From Planctomycetota bacterium (lineage in GTDB: Bacteria; Planctomycetota; Phycisphaerae; Phycisphaerales; UBA1924): a DNA stretch of 64,000 nt. The position numbers were made by a program, and so were the translations under genes. The stretch covers positions 768,861 through 832,860 of the forward strand of contig JAFEBP010000005.1 in assembly GCA_018242605.1 (NCBI GenBank), read 5' to 3'. Positions 25,048-33,324 of the stretch are shown here, piece by piece (position 1 is the first letter of the stretch; every line of letters begins with the position of its first letter). A model generated the notes under the pieces. It ran no database searches. It saw only the letters and a program-made list of their open reading frames with translations, and was not told where the DNA came from.

Positions 25048-27218
25048 CACGCATAAAGGTCATGCTGAGTTGCATACTCGCCGTCGCCGTCATCGCCGAA
25101 GGGTTCCTGTTGCTGGGTTGCAGCAGTGAGTCAAGGGCCCACCCGAGCATGAGTTCCGCGCCGGCCGCGCGTGCGGCGGAGAGCTCGAGAGGCCGCTCGT
25201 ACGGCGAAGGGCTCTCTCCCGTTGTCAGCGAGGCGGCCGTCGGGTTTGACCCGACGCTCACCAAGGAGGACACACCGCCGCCCTCATTCGCCACCGACGA
25301 ACTCTGGGTGATCCAACGAACGCCTCCGTCCTCCGAGCAGACCCAGGTGGCTGAGGATGATGTGCCCCCCTCCGGCGCGCTCTTCTGCCCACCGCCGGAG
25401 TCCGCGCCCGAGGGCTCACGGATCGTGCCGGTGCCGCTGGAGCACACAGACGTGCGTGCGTCGATTGCAGGATATATCTCCACGGTCAACGTCACTCAGC
25501 GGTTCGTCAATCCGTTCTCGTCAAAGATCGAGGCGGTGTATGTCTTTCCGATGCCGGAGAACGCCGCGGTGAGCGATTTCGTCATGACGATCGGCACGCG
25601 CACCATCCGCGGCATCATCCGCGAACGAGAAGAAGCGCAGCGCATCTACGCCGCGGCCCGTTCGCAGGGATACGTCGCGTCTCTGCTCACTCAAGAACGG
25701 CCCAACGTCTTTACCCAGAAGGTGGCGAACATCGAGCCCGGCCACCGCATCGACATACAGATCACCTACTACAACACGCTGGCGTATTCGAACGGTGCGT
25801 ACCACTTCGTCTTCCCGATGGTGGTCGGCCCCAGGTTCAACCCGCCTGCTTCACGCGCTCCGATCCTCGCGGAGCCCGCGGGCACGCCCTTGGGCAAAGA
25901 CGTCGCCGTCAAGTACTTCCGGCCCCGCGAGCGGAGCGGCGCGGATATCGCGATTGATGTTGACATCAACGCGGGCGTGGCGATCGAGCGTATCGGTAGC
26001 CCGACCCACCAGGTCGAGACGACTCGCACAGGCAACAACACTGCCCGGGTGCGGCTCGTTCGAAGCGATTCGATACCCAACAAGGACTTCGTGCTGTCCT
26101 ACGCCGTCGCCGCGACGGACTTGAAATCGGCGTTGATTACCCATGAAGATCGGCGGGGCGGATACTTCACTCTCATGCTCGTGCCCCCTGCCAACTTGAG
26201 TACGCTCGACCGCAGCCCGGTGGAGATCGTGTACGTGGTTGACCGCTCCGGCAGCATGCAAGGCCAACCCATCGCCCAGGCGAAGGACGCGGTGTTGGCG
26301 GGTCTGGATCGCCTGCGCGAAGACGACACGTTCCAGATCATCGACTTCTCCGAGTCCGCCTCGTCCCTGGGTCAGGCTCCGTTAACGGCCACGCCGGAGA
26401 ATCTCTCGCGTGGACGCAGGTACGCGCAGCGGCTCGACGCGGGAGGAGGCACCATGATGCTCAACGGCCTCCGCGCTGCTCTTGAGTTCCCGCACGATCC
26501 ACGCCGACTGCGCTTCGTGGCGTTCCTCACCGACGGCTTCATCGGCAACGAGACCGAGATTCTGGGCGAACTCGATCGGGGCCTGGGCGACTCGCGTGTC
26601 TTCGGGATGGGCGTCGGCAGCTCCCCCAACCGCTGGCTGATGGACGAAATGTCAGTGCTCGGCCGCGGCGCAGTGAGCTACCTGGGCCTTAAAGACGATG
26701 CAGGCCGGGCGATGGACACTTTCTTCGAAACGATCGCGCACCCGGCTCTGACCAACCTGCGGATCGACTGGGGTGATGTCCGTGTCAGCGAGGTTTATCC
26801 CGCCCGCCTGCCCGACCTATTCGTTGGTCGCCCCGTGATCATCACAGGACGCTACGACGGTTCCTTCAGCCGTCCGATCAAGGTCAGCGGGAATGTCGGA
26901 ACGCGTCGACGCGAAATCATGATCGATCCCGACGCGGCACTCGCCAAACCGGGCAGCGACGCCGCGGCATCGTTGCCGAAACTCTGGGCTCGAGCGAAAA
27001 TCGCTGACTGCACCCGCCGAGGGTTCAGGTCCCCCAACGCGGAGAGCGATGATGACATCCGCCGCACCGCTCTGGATTACGCTGTGATGTCCCGCTTCAC
27101 GGCGTTCTTGGCGGTGGACTCCATGACACGCACGGCCGGCGATCACGGCACCACGGTTGCGGTGCCGGTTCCGGTCCCCGAGGGCACACGCTACGACACC
27201 ACGGTGGTTGAGAAGTAG
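25044..27218 (+). CDS. VIT and von Willebrand A domain lipoprotein
   Basis: This 724-residue protein starts at GTG 25044, overlapping the upstream stop, with GGAG a few bases before. A lipobox (L-L-G-C, Cys near residue 27) marks it as a lipoprotein. Residues about 125-270 form a VIT domain (V-T-Q-R-F-V-N-P, A-V-Y-V-F-P-M-P, R-E-E-A-Q-R-I-Y, A-N-I-E-P-G-H-R-I-D-I). Residues about 390-560 are a vWA domain with a MIDAS motif, D-R-S-G-S-M, plus D-G-F-I-G-N-E-T. The C-terminus is beta-rich. The domain order is that of inter-alpha-trypsin inhibitor heavy chains. It should mediate metal-dependent protein binding on the cell surface. It ends the sigma-factor operon. Confidence 0.93.
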   Translation: MTRIKVMLSCILAVAVIAEGFLLLGCSSESRAHPSMSSAPAARAAESSRGRSYGEGLSPVVSEAAVGFDPTLTKEDTPPPSFATDELWVIQRTPPSSEQTQVAEDDVPPSGALFCPPPESAPEGSRIVPVPLEHTDVRASIAGYISTVNVTQRFVNPFSSKIEAVYVFPMPENAAVSDFVMTIGTRTIRGIIREREEAQRIYAAARSQGYVASLLTQERPNVFTQKVANIEPGHRIDIQITYYNTLAYSNGAYHFVFPMVVGPRFNPPASRAPILAEPAGTPLGKDVAVKYFRPRERSGADIAIDVDINAGVAIERIGSPTHQVETTRTGNNTARVRLVRSDSIPNKDFVLSYAVAATDLKSALITHEDRRGGYFTLMLVPPANLSTLDRSPVEIVYVVDRSGSMQGQPIAQAKDAVLAGLDRLREDDTFQIIDFSESASSLGQAPLTATPENLSRGRRYAQRLDAGGGTMMLNGLRAALEFPHDPRRLRFVAFLTDGFIGNETEILGELDRGLGDSRVFGMGVGSSPNRWLMDEMSVLGRGAVSYLGLKDDAGRAMDTFFETIAHPALTNLRIDWGDVRVSEVYPARLPDLFVGRPVIITGRYDGSFSRPIKVSGNVGTRRREIMIDPDAALAKPGSDAAASLPKLWARAKIADCTRRGFRSPNAESDDDIRRTALDYAVMSRFTAFLAVDSMTRTAGDHGTTVAVPVPVPEGTRYDTTVVEK

Positions 27219-27230
27219 TCAAAGGCTGAA

Positions 27231-29378
27231 TCAGCAGCCGTTTTCCCAGTGGCGGAAGAAGAACTCGACATCTCCACCGTCCACGCCGCCGTCACCATTC
27301 AGATCGCCGGCGGGGCCACCTTCATCCCAGAAGTTGAAGAAGGTCTCAACATCCGACCCGTCCACACTGCCGTCGACATTGACGTCCGCGATGCACGGGT
27401 ACTGCATCGAGAACACCCGCGACATGGCGAAGAAGATCTTGTTGACCGGATCGATCTTCACCCGCGCTGTCGCGGTCTCAACCGATGGAAGCACCACCAT
27501 CGCCGCGCCGGAATTGGGGAATGTCCCCAGTGTGTAGGGAAACGTGATCCCATCATCGACAGACAAGCGGATGACCACGCTGGAGCAAGAGATCGGCGCG
27601 GCGTCGGTGCCGCCAACAGTCCAGGTCACCTGAGTCGTGCTCCCTGGCAGCAGTCCTTCGCCCCCCGGTGAAACAATCGCGAACGGGGTTGTGCCCGCCG
27701 CTATCGAGATGAGCACCTGGGGCGATATCACGATGCCGCCGGCGCCAACGCGATTGTCGCGCACGAGCAATGCGAACTTGCGGGTGACGCCAGTGACTGT
27801 CGGAAGCCGCTCGCCTGGGGTCGGCACACCGGAACGCACATCCGCGAGTTGGGGAAATGTGCGTGCGCCGGCAGAGACCGGTGGGAATGCACGGAACAAG
27901 GCGCCGGAGCCGTTGTCGGTGGCGCCGTCACCTGTGAGTGGTCTAGCCACGCCCGCGTCGATCTGCTCCCAGGAATACGACAGCGTGTCGCCGTTCACAT
28001 CCTGCGCCTGGCCCGCGAGCACGAACGGAGTCTCGGGCGGAATGGCGGTGTCACCGGTGACGGTCACGATGGCGGGCGTCTCGTTGCTCGTCGCCGACTG
28101 CACCGGGCAAGTGGCTGTACCGAGGAAGTTACGCATCTCTGTCAGACTGCCGTGATGGAAGAACGGGTCGGCGAACTGACGGACGTTGTCCGTCGGCGGC
28201 GCATCACCAACGGGACAGCCGCCCGCGTAGGCCATCGGAGACGAGCCCGAGCCGGCTTCCCAGGCCGTGGACAGGTTCACGTTGCCCAGGCACCGGCCTC
28301 GGGTGCCGCTGAATGTGTGGTTCGCACCGAACTGGTGTCCGAGTTCATGAATGACAACAAGAGCGGAGAGCGGATCGACATCTCCACCACGGGGGATTCC
28401 CGACACACCTCCCGCCTTGCTGTTCGTGCACACCGCCCGCAAGTACGCCACTCCCCCGTAGATCCGGGTGAGCACATGCCCAACGTCGAAGTTGGCGTTG
28501 CCGATTCGGTTGGAGAGCGTGGTAATGTTCACTCCCAACAGGGATCCGGAGCAATCAGTCCCTCCACCGCCGCTGCAGTCGGTGCTGTAGGGATCGGTGT
28601 CCGGATCAGTGAAGATGATTTGGTCGTTATTGGCGACCAGATTGAAGTGCACGGCCAAGTCGTTCTCGTACACCACGTTTGTACGCCCTATCACGGTAAA
28701 GATCGCTGCGAGCGGATCCGCGACGTTAGGCGCATGACCCTGGATTTGACTTTGGTACAAGCCATATTCACCGTTGCAAGCCATCGCCAACCGCACGGTT
28801 CGCAGCGTCACCGCCGCTCGGGGGGAGTACGCCCCTGAGCCTACCTCCGCGTCGCCCGCCGGAGCTCCGGTTGTTTCACAGACCCAGTCACCGCCGCCCG
28901 GAAGATCAGCGAACCGGTACACGACCGCGTGCAGTGGGTCAGCGGATTGCCATGCGTCGATCATCCAAGCTCCGTTCGGCGTGCGGAGCATCGCTGTCAC
29001 CGCCCGGGGAGTGACCTCCATTCGCCCAGAAGCAACGCCGTCCGCGGATTGGACGATGAACGAACGAAACTGCGGGAACTTCTCGGCGAGTTGCGGCTCC
29101 ATCATGGGCGAAGCGGCCACGAAGCAGGGCACCAGTTCACCGTCCGGACCGGGCAGCTCGAAAGAGAGACCGTAAGAGTCGAGCCTTGCGTCCAATCGCT
29201 GCGGCGGAGCAGCCCGGAGCGCGGCATCGATCCCCGCGCGGTCCAAACCCACGATCTGTCCGTTGGCAGGGCGGGGTCCGGCAACGCCCAATTCCGGGGG
29301 CGCGTCGGGTAAGAACGTGAAGTTCTGAGCCTGCGTGATCCCGACGCACACGCACACGACCGCAAATGCAAACTTCAT
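27231..29378 (-). CDS. Secreted reprolysin-like metallopeptidase with dockerin-like tail
   Basis: This 715-residue protein starts at ATG 29378 and has a signal peptide ending at T-Q-A-Q. The zinc site H-E-L-G-H-Q-F-G-A-N-H (near residue 380) is the metzincin H-E-x-x-H-x-x-G-x-x-H, and S-P-M-A-Y-A-G-G supplies the Met-turn, matching M12B reprolysin-like enzymes. Upstream blocks are A-C-N-G-E-Y-G-L-Y and I-F-T-V-I-G-R-T-N. Residues about 450-640 are beta-sandwich repeats (P-F-V-L-A-G-Q-A-Q-D). The last 54 residues are two dockerin-like loops with W and Cys. It probably degrades external proteins while anchored by the tail. It is convergent with the VIT/vWA gene (12 bases apart). Confidence 0.93.
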   Translation of the reverse strand: MKFAFAVVCVCVGITQAQNFTFLPDAPPELGVAGPRPANGQIVGLDRAGIDAALRAAPPQRLDARLDSYGLSFELPGPDGELVPCFVAASPMMEPQLAEKFPQFRSFIVQSADGVASGRMEVTPRAVTAMLRTPNGAWMIDAWQSADPLHAVVYRFADLPGGGDWVCETTGAPAGDAEVGSGAYSPRAAVTLRTVRLAMACNGEYGLYQSQIQGHAPNVADPLAAIFTVIGRTNVVYENDLAVHFNLVANNDQIIFTDPDTDPYSTDCSGGGGTDCSGSLLGVNITTLSNRIGNANFDVGHVLTRIYGGVAYLRAVCTNSKAGGVSGIPRGGDVDPLSALVVIHELGHQFGANHTFSGTRGRCLGNVNLSTAWEAGSGSSPMAYAGGCPVGDAPPTDNVRQFADPFFHHGSLTEMRNFLGTATCPVQSATSNETPAIVTVTGDTAIPPETPFVLAGQAQDVNGDTLSYSWEQIDAGVARPLTGDGATDNGSGALFRAFPPVSAGARTFPQLADVRSGVPTPGERLPTVTGVTRKFALLVRDNRVGAGGIVISPQVLISIAAGTTPFAIVSPGGEGLLPGSTTQVTWTVGGTDAAPISCSSVVIRLSVDDGITFPYTLGTFPNSGAAMVVLPSVETATARVKIDPVNKIFFAMSRVFSMQYPCIADVNVDGSVDGSDVETFFNFWDEGGPAGDLNGDGGVDGGDVEFFFRHWENGC

Positions 29379-29520
29379 GGCATTCACCCCGGGGGCAGAA
29401 TTTCGATTGAGCGAACGAAAGGAAAGTGTACACCCAGGTGTCGATTCGCACCGGACGGGAATTCGTTGCGTCCGAGTACTCGCGAGGCGGTCGGACTCCC
29501 GAAGGATCGCAGTTCCCCAA

Positions 29521-29551
29521 TAAAAAACCGCCGCGGAAAATCCGCGGCGGT
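29521..29551 (-). terminator. Rho-independent terminator
   Basis: On the minus strand CCGCCGCGG and CCGCGGCGG pair into a 9-base stem with a 5-base loop, followed by TTTTTTA. It lies 31 bases after the stop of the LEA-like lipoprotein gene and ends its transcript. Confidence 0.9.
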
Positions 29552-29581
29552 CGTGGTTGTACTCAACAGTTGAGCCCGAGA

Positions 29582-30184
29582 TCACTTCATGCCGACGAGG
29601 CCCTTGAGTTCGGTGAGCTTGCCCATCCAGCCATCGAACTTGGCCTTCACTTCGGTGAGCATCTTGGACGAATCGGCGCCGGTGGCGGTCTTCAGCTTCG
29701 CGACGGCCTCTTCGATCGTCGGAATCTGGGCCTTCAGGTCCTTGGAGATGCCCTCGGCCTTGGTCTTGTTGGCCGCGTCCTTGATCTCAGCGATCTTCGC
29801 GGTCGCAGCGTCAAGAGTCTTCTTCGCCTCGGGCCACTGCTTCTCGACGGTGTCGGAGATCCACTTGCCGGCGCTTGCAGCGGCCGCGTCAATGGCGCTC
29901 TTGGTCGCGTCGGCGGCAGCCTTGGTCGCGTCGGCGGTCGTTTTCGCCGCGTCCTTTGTCGCGTCGGAAGTCGCCTTCGCCGCATCCTTGGTCGCATCCG
30001 CGGTCGCTTTCGCGGCGTCCTTCGTCGCGTCAGCGGTCTTCTTCGCAGCGTCGCCGACTGCCTTGGTCGCATCAGCCGCGGCTGACTTGGCCTTATCGGC
30101 CGCTTTGTTCGCGTCTTCTTTCTCGCATCCGGCCACGATGACCGTCAAAGCCAACGCTGATGCTGCCAGAATCTTCATGCTCAT
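29582..30184 (-). CDS. LEA-like lipoprotein with 11-residue repeats
   Basis: This 200-residue protein starts at ATG 30184, seven bases after AAGGAG. A lipobox (I-V-A-G-C, Cys20) marks it as a lipoprotein. Residues about 26-105 are built from 11-residue units of the type A-D-A-T-K-D-A-A-K-A-T, repeated at least six times, a pattern of group 3 LEA and apolipoprotein-like amphipathic helices. A separate helical region (W-P-E-A-K-K-T-L-D-A-A) fills the C-terminal half. Such repeats often give helical sticks that bind membranes or protect them on drying, but the role here is unknown. It is a single-gene transcript with a strong terminator; the divergent neighbour is a thioredoxin gene. Confidence 0.88.
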   Translation of the reverse strand: MSMKILAASALALTVIVAGCEKEDANKAADKAKSAAADATKAVGDAAKKTADATKDAAKATADATKDAAKATSDATKDAAKTTADATKAAADATKSAIDAAAASAGKWISDTVEKQWPEAKKTLDAATAKIAEIKDAANKTKAEGISKDLKAQIPTIEEAVAKLKTATGADSSKMLTEVKAKFDGWMGKLTELKGLVGMK

Positions 30185-30497
30185 GGTCGTTCTCCTTGAT
30201 GAAATTTAACGCCTCCCCATGTTTGGGGGGATGTTGTTCGGTGCTGATGACGGGCTCGCCCGTACGCGAATAAGTATAGCGTCCACCAACCTCATCACAT
30301 GCCCGATAGCAGCGACTGCGAACGCTCCCCAGGGCACGGAATGCTAGTAGAATACAAACAAATGATCGCTAGTCTCCAGCACATGGAGTACTTGGGATTC
30401 CGGTCCAGACGTTTCACAAGCAGGAATCACGTGGCTCGAGCAATTATCCTATCATCTTTACGCGTTGATCTCACTCCCACCCCTCCAAGGTAAGACC
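30185..30497. other. Divergent intergenic region
   Basis: These 313 bases separate the LEA-like lipoprotein (minus) and the thioredoxin-like gene (plus), so they hold two promoters. A 14-base inverted repeat, ACGGGCTCGCCCGT, lies at 30250-30263, and CCTCCCC...GGGGGG at about 30213-30231. The part from 30300 on is relatively AT-rich. I see no protein-like frame. Confidence 0.45.
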
Positions 30498-31184
30498 ATG
30501 CGATTCTCATTGATCACGTCTGCTGCTCTCCTGTCTCTCGTGTGCGGCTCTGCATTCGCCCAAGCGACCAAGACCGATCCGCCGGCCGAAAAAACCCCGG
30601 CCAAGAAAGTCGAGCAGCCGGCCGACAAGAGCAAAGCCGAAGCCAAGAAGATCACGCTGAAGGCCGGCGACAAGGCTCCGACCCTCGCGGTGTCAAAATG
30701 GGTGAAGGGTGACGCGGTCTCAGGCTTTGAGGCCGGCAAGGTGTACGTCGTTGAGTTCTGGGCCACCTGGTGCGGTCCGTGCCGTGCGAGCATCCCCCAC
30801 CTGACTGAGCTGCAGAAGAAGAACAAGGACGTCGTGTTCATGGGCATCGCCGCGAGCGAGCGCATGCCCAAGGAAGGGGGCGATACTCGCCTGGAAACCC
30901 TGAAGAAATTCGTTGACGACAAGGGTTCCGAGATGGACTACCGCGTTGGTTACGACCCGGATCGCAAGATGAGCGAAACATGGATGCGTCCCGCCGGCCA
31001 GGACGGGATCCCCTGTGCGTTCCTCGTGGGCGGCGACGGCAAGATCGCCTGGATCGGCCACCCCTCCGACCTTGAAGAGCCCCTCGCCAAGGCCGTCGCG
31101 GCCGCGGGCAAGGGCAAAGCCACCGACAAGACCAAGACCAGCCACACCGACAAGCAGAAGGAAGCGGTCAAGAAGGGCAAGTAA
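30498..31184 (+). CDS. TlpA-like thioredoxin-fold protein, exported
   Basis: This 228-residue protein starts at ATG 30498. A signal peptide ends at S-A-F-A-Q, followed by a Lys/Pro/Ala-rich linker (residues 22-55). The thioredoxin-fold domain (about 58-200) holds the active site W-A-T-W-C-G-P-C-R, preceded by V-Y-V-V-E-F and followed by I-P-H-L-T-E-L-Q. G-I-P-C-A-F-L-V carries the cis-Pro region. This is the TlpA/ResA/AhpC-TSA type, a periplasmic thiol-disulfide reductase or redox-linked protein. The C-terminus is very Lys-rich. It lies directly upstream of proC, on the same strand. Confidence 0.9.
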   Translation: MRFSLITSAALLSLVCGSAFAQATKTDPPAEKTPAKKVEQPADKSKAEAKKITLKAGDKAPTLAVSKWVKGDAVSGFEAGKVYVVEFWATWCGPCRASIPHLTELQKKNKDVVFMGIAASERMPKEGGDTRLETLKKFVDDKGSEMDYRVGYDPDRKMSETWMRPAGQDGIPCAFLVGGDGKIAWIGHPSDLEEPLAKAVAAAGKGKATDKTKTSHTDKQKEAVKKGK

Positions 31185-31247
31185 ATCCGCCCCGAACTCT
31201 CGCATTCCAACACGCACCCGCCGCTGGCCATCATCGGATGCGGCAAC

Positions 31248-32045
31248 ATGGGTTCGGCGATTCTCCAAGGCGCGATCGGGGCCGGGATTATCAATGCGCA
31301 CGATGTGATCGTGGCCGACCCCGATGCCACCAAGCACACGGCGGCTCATTCACTGGGCGTTCGCGCAGTCACTTCGGCGGAGACGGCCGCGTCGTGGCTG
31401 CGCGAACGCCAATCTCAAGCTCCGCAACTCCTGCTCGCCGTGAAGCCGCAGTATCTGGCGGACGCGGCCGCAGGGCTCACGTGCGGACCCGGCTTGCCGA
31501 CCCTGGTAGCAATCTCCATCCTCGCAGGCATGCCCAGTTCGAAAGTCCGGGCAGCGATGGGCGGCGGCGTTCGCGTCGTGCGTGCCATGCCAAACCTCCC
31601 CGCCGCAATCGGTCAGGGCGCCACGGCTGCATGTCTTGGGGAAGGCGCTGCGCCGGGCGACGACGCCTTTGCTCTACGGCTGTTCCGGGCCATCGGTCCA
31701 TTGGTGGTTGCCATCCCCGAAGCCCTCATGGACGCCTTCACGGCCGTCGCAGGTTCGGGCCCGGCATATCTCTTCTACCTCGCCGAGGCGATGATCGCCG
31801 CGGCCGTTGAACAGGGCTTCTCCGAGGCGGACGCGGCCACGACAGTCAGGCAAACGCTACTGGGTGCCGCGGCCCTGTTCCAGCAATCTGTGCAGACTCC
31901 AGAGCAACTTCGCGCTGCGGTCACGAGCAAGGGTGGCACGACCGCCGCGGCGATGGCGGTGCTGGACTCGTGCAGCGCCAAGCGGGTCTGGATCGACGCC
32001 ATGCGTGCGGCTCGAGCCCGCGGGGCCGAGATCGGCCGATCGTGA
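31248..32045 (+). CDS. proC: Pyrroline-5-carboxylate reductase
   Basis: P5C reductase makes proline from pyrroline-5-carboxylate with NAD(P)H. The first canonical start is ATG 31248, giving 265 residues, but this cuts off the N-terminal Rossmann strand. The frame upstream encodes L-A-I-I-G-C-G-N just before the ATG, completing G-C-G-N-M-G. The frame is open back to the upstream stop at 31182, with no ATG, GTG or TTG. The likely start is a rare codon, CTG at 31224 or ATC at 31185. Other motifs match the family: A-V-K-P-Q-Y, V-R-A-M-P-N-L-P-A, A-V-A-G-S-G-P-A-Y-L-F and T-S-K-G-G-T-T-A-A-A. Confidence 0.9.
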   Translation: MGSAILQGAIGAGIINAHDVIVADPDATKHTAAHSLGVRAVTSAETAASWLRERQSQAPQLLLAVKPQYLADAAAGLTCGPGLPTLVAISILAGMPSSKVRAAMGGGVRVVRAMPNLPAAIGQGATAACLGEGAAPGDDAFALRLFRAIGPLVVAIPEALMDAFTAVAGSGPAYLFYLAEAMIAAAVEQGFSEADAATTVRQTLLGAAALFQQSVQTPEQLRAAVTSKGGTTAAAMAVLDSCSAKRVWIDAMRAARARGAEIGRS

Positions 32046-32239
32046 CCTGACGCCTCCGATCGCGATCCCTCTAACAGGTGCCGACCGACGGGGGCATTCA
32101 ACCCATGAGCCGCTTCTCCCGAATTACAGTTGGCACGGGACCGCACAGCCCGGGGCCTGATCCGCAGAGTCGCGGGTCTGAGCGATAGCATTGCGACGCG
32201 GGCAAACCGGTCGAACAGAAACACTCGTGGAGTGACTCC

Positions 32240-33319
32240 TTGGCACGCCTCTGCCTCAACATGATCGTCAAGAATGAATCGGCCATCATCGAACGATGCC
32301 TCGCCGCCGCCGCACCGCACATCGACTGCTACGTCATCTGCGACACCGGCTCTACGGACGCCACCAAGGAGATCATCAAACGCTTCTTTGAGGCCCGCGC
32401 CATCCCGGGCGAGGTTCTGACCATCCCCTTCCGGAACTTTGAACAAGCCAGAAACGACGCGCTGGACGCCGCACGCCGAAGTTCCCTTGACTTTGATTAC
32501 CTGTTGTTTTGTGATGCGGACATGAACCTGCAGGTCGATCGGCCCGACTTCCGCTCGACCCTCGACAAGCCCGTATACATGGTGACTCAAAGGGCCCATT
32601 CGGGCCACCTTGAGTATCAGAACGTCCGGCTCGTCAAACGCGATCTCCCGAGCAGGTACGTCGGCGTCACGCACGAATACCTGGACATCGGCAAGGCCGG
32701 ACGCTTCTCGCTCGACGGCGTCTGGTACCTTGACCACGCCAGCGGATCGAACAGGGCCGTGAAGTTCCAGCGCGACATCGCGCTGTTGCTGGAGGATCTG
32801 GCGCAAAACCCGGACAACTCACGCAGCGTTTTCTATCTCGCGAACTCTTACTTCGATATCAACGACTTCTCGAACGCGATCCGCCAGTACGAGCGTCGGA
32901 CCCGTATGGGCGGGTGGGAAGAGGAAGTCTTCTACTCGTGGTACCGCATCGGCCGATGCTACAAGGGCCAGGGACGCGACGCCGAGATGCTCCAGACGCT
33001 CCTGGAGACTTTCGACCGCTACCCACATCGCGCCGAACCTCTGCACACGCTGGCCCTCCACTACCAGCAGGCCGGCAAGCACCGCCTCGCCTTCCACTTC
33101 GCGGAGATCGGTTCCCGCATCGCCAAGCCCGATTCGGCGCTGTTCGTGGAGCCCGAGGTCTATTCGTGGCGGTTGCAGGACATCATGTCTGTCTCGCTCT
33201 ATCACATGGGCCGTCGCGCCGAGGGACGCGACTTGTGCAAGAAGCTCCTGAACATCGTTCCGGAATCCGAGCGACCGCGTGTGTTCAAAAACCTGCAGTG
33301 GTGCGAAGGCGGCGTGTAA
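32240..33319 (+). CDS. Glycosyltransferase family 2 protein with TPR-like C-terminus
   Basis: This 359-residue protein starts at TTG 32240, seven bases after GGAG. Residues 1-180 form a GT-A fold: L-C-L-N-M-I-V-K-N-E-S at the N-terminus, Y-V-I-C-D-T-G-S-T-D-A-T-K near residue 32 and L-L-F-C-D-A-D-M near residue 90, the D-x-D metal site. This arrangement (K-N-E-S, D-T-G-S-T-D) is typical of GT2 proteins acting on sugars or glycans without a membrane helix. Residues about 190-350 are TPR-like helical repeats (F-Y-L-A-N-S-Y-F-D, L-H-T-L-A-L-H-Y-Q-Q-A-G-K). The acceptor is unknown. Confidence 0.88.
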   Translation: MARLCLNMIVKNESAIIERCLAAAAPHIDCYVICDTGSTDATKEIIKRFFEARAIPGEVLTIPFRNFEQARNDALDAARRSSLDFDYLLFCDADMNLQVDRPDFRSTLDKPVYMVTQRAHSGHLEYQNVRLVKRDLPSRYVGVTHEYLDIGKAGRFSLDGVWYLDHASGSNRAVKFQRDIALLLEDLAQNPDNSRSVFYLANSYFDINDFSNAIRQYERRTRMGGWEEEVFYSWYRIGRCYKGQGRDAEMLQTLLETFDRYPHRAEPLHTLALHYQQAGKHRLAFHFAEIGSRIAKPDSALFVEPEVYSWRLQDIMSVSLYHMGRRAEGRDLCKKLLNIVPESERPRVFKNLQWCEGGV

Positions 33320-33324
33320 TCCCC

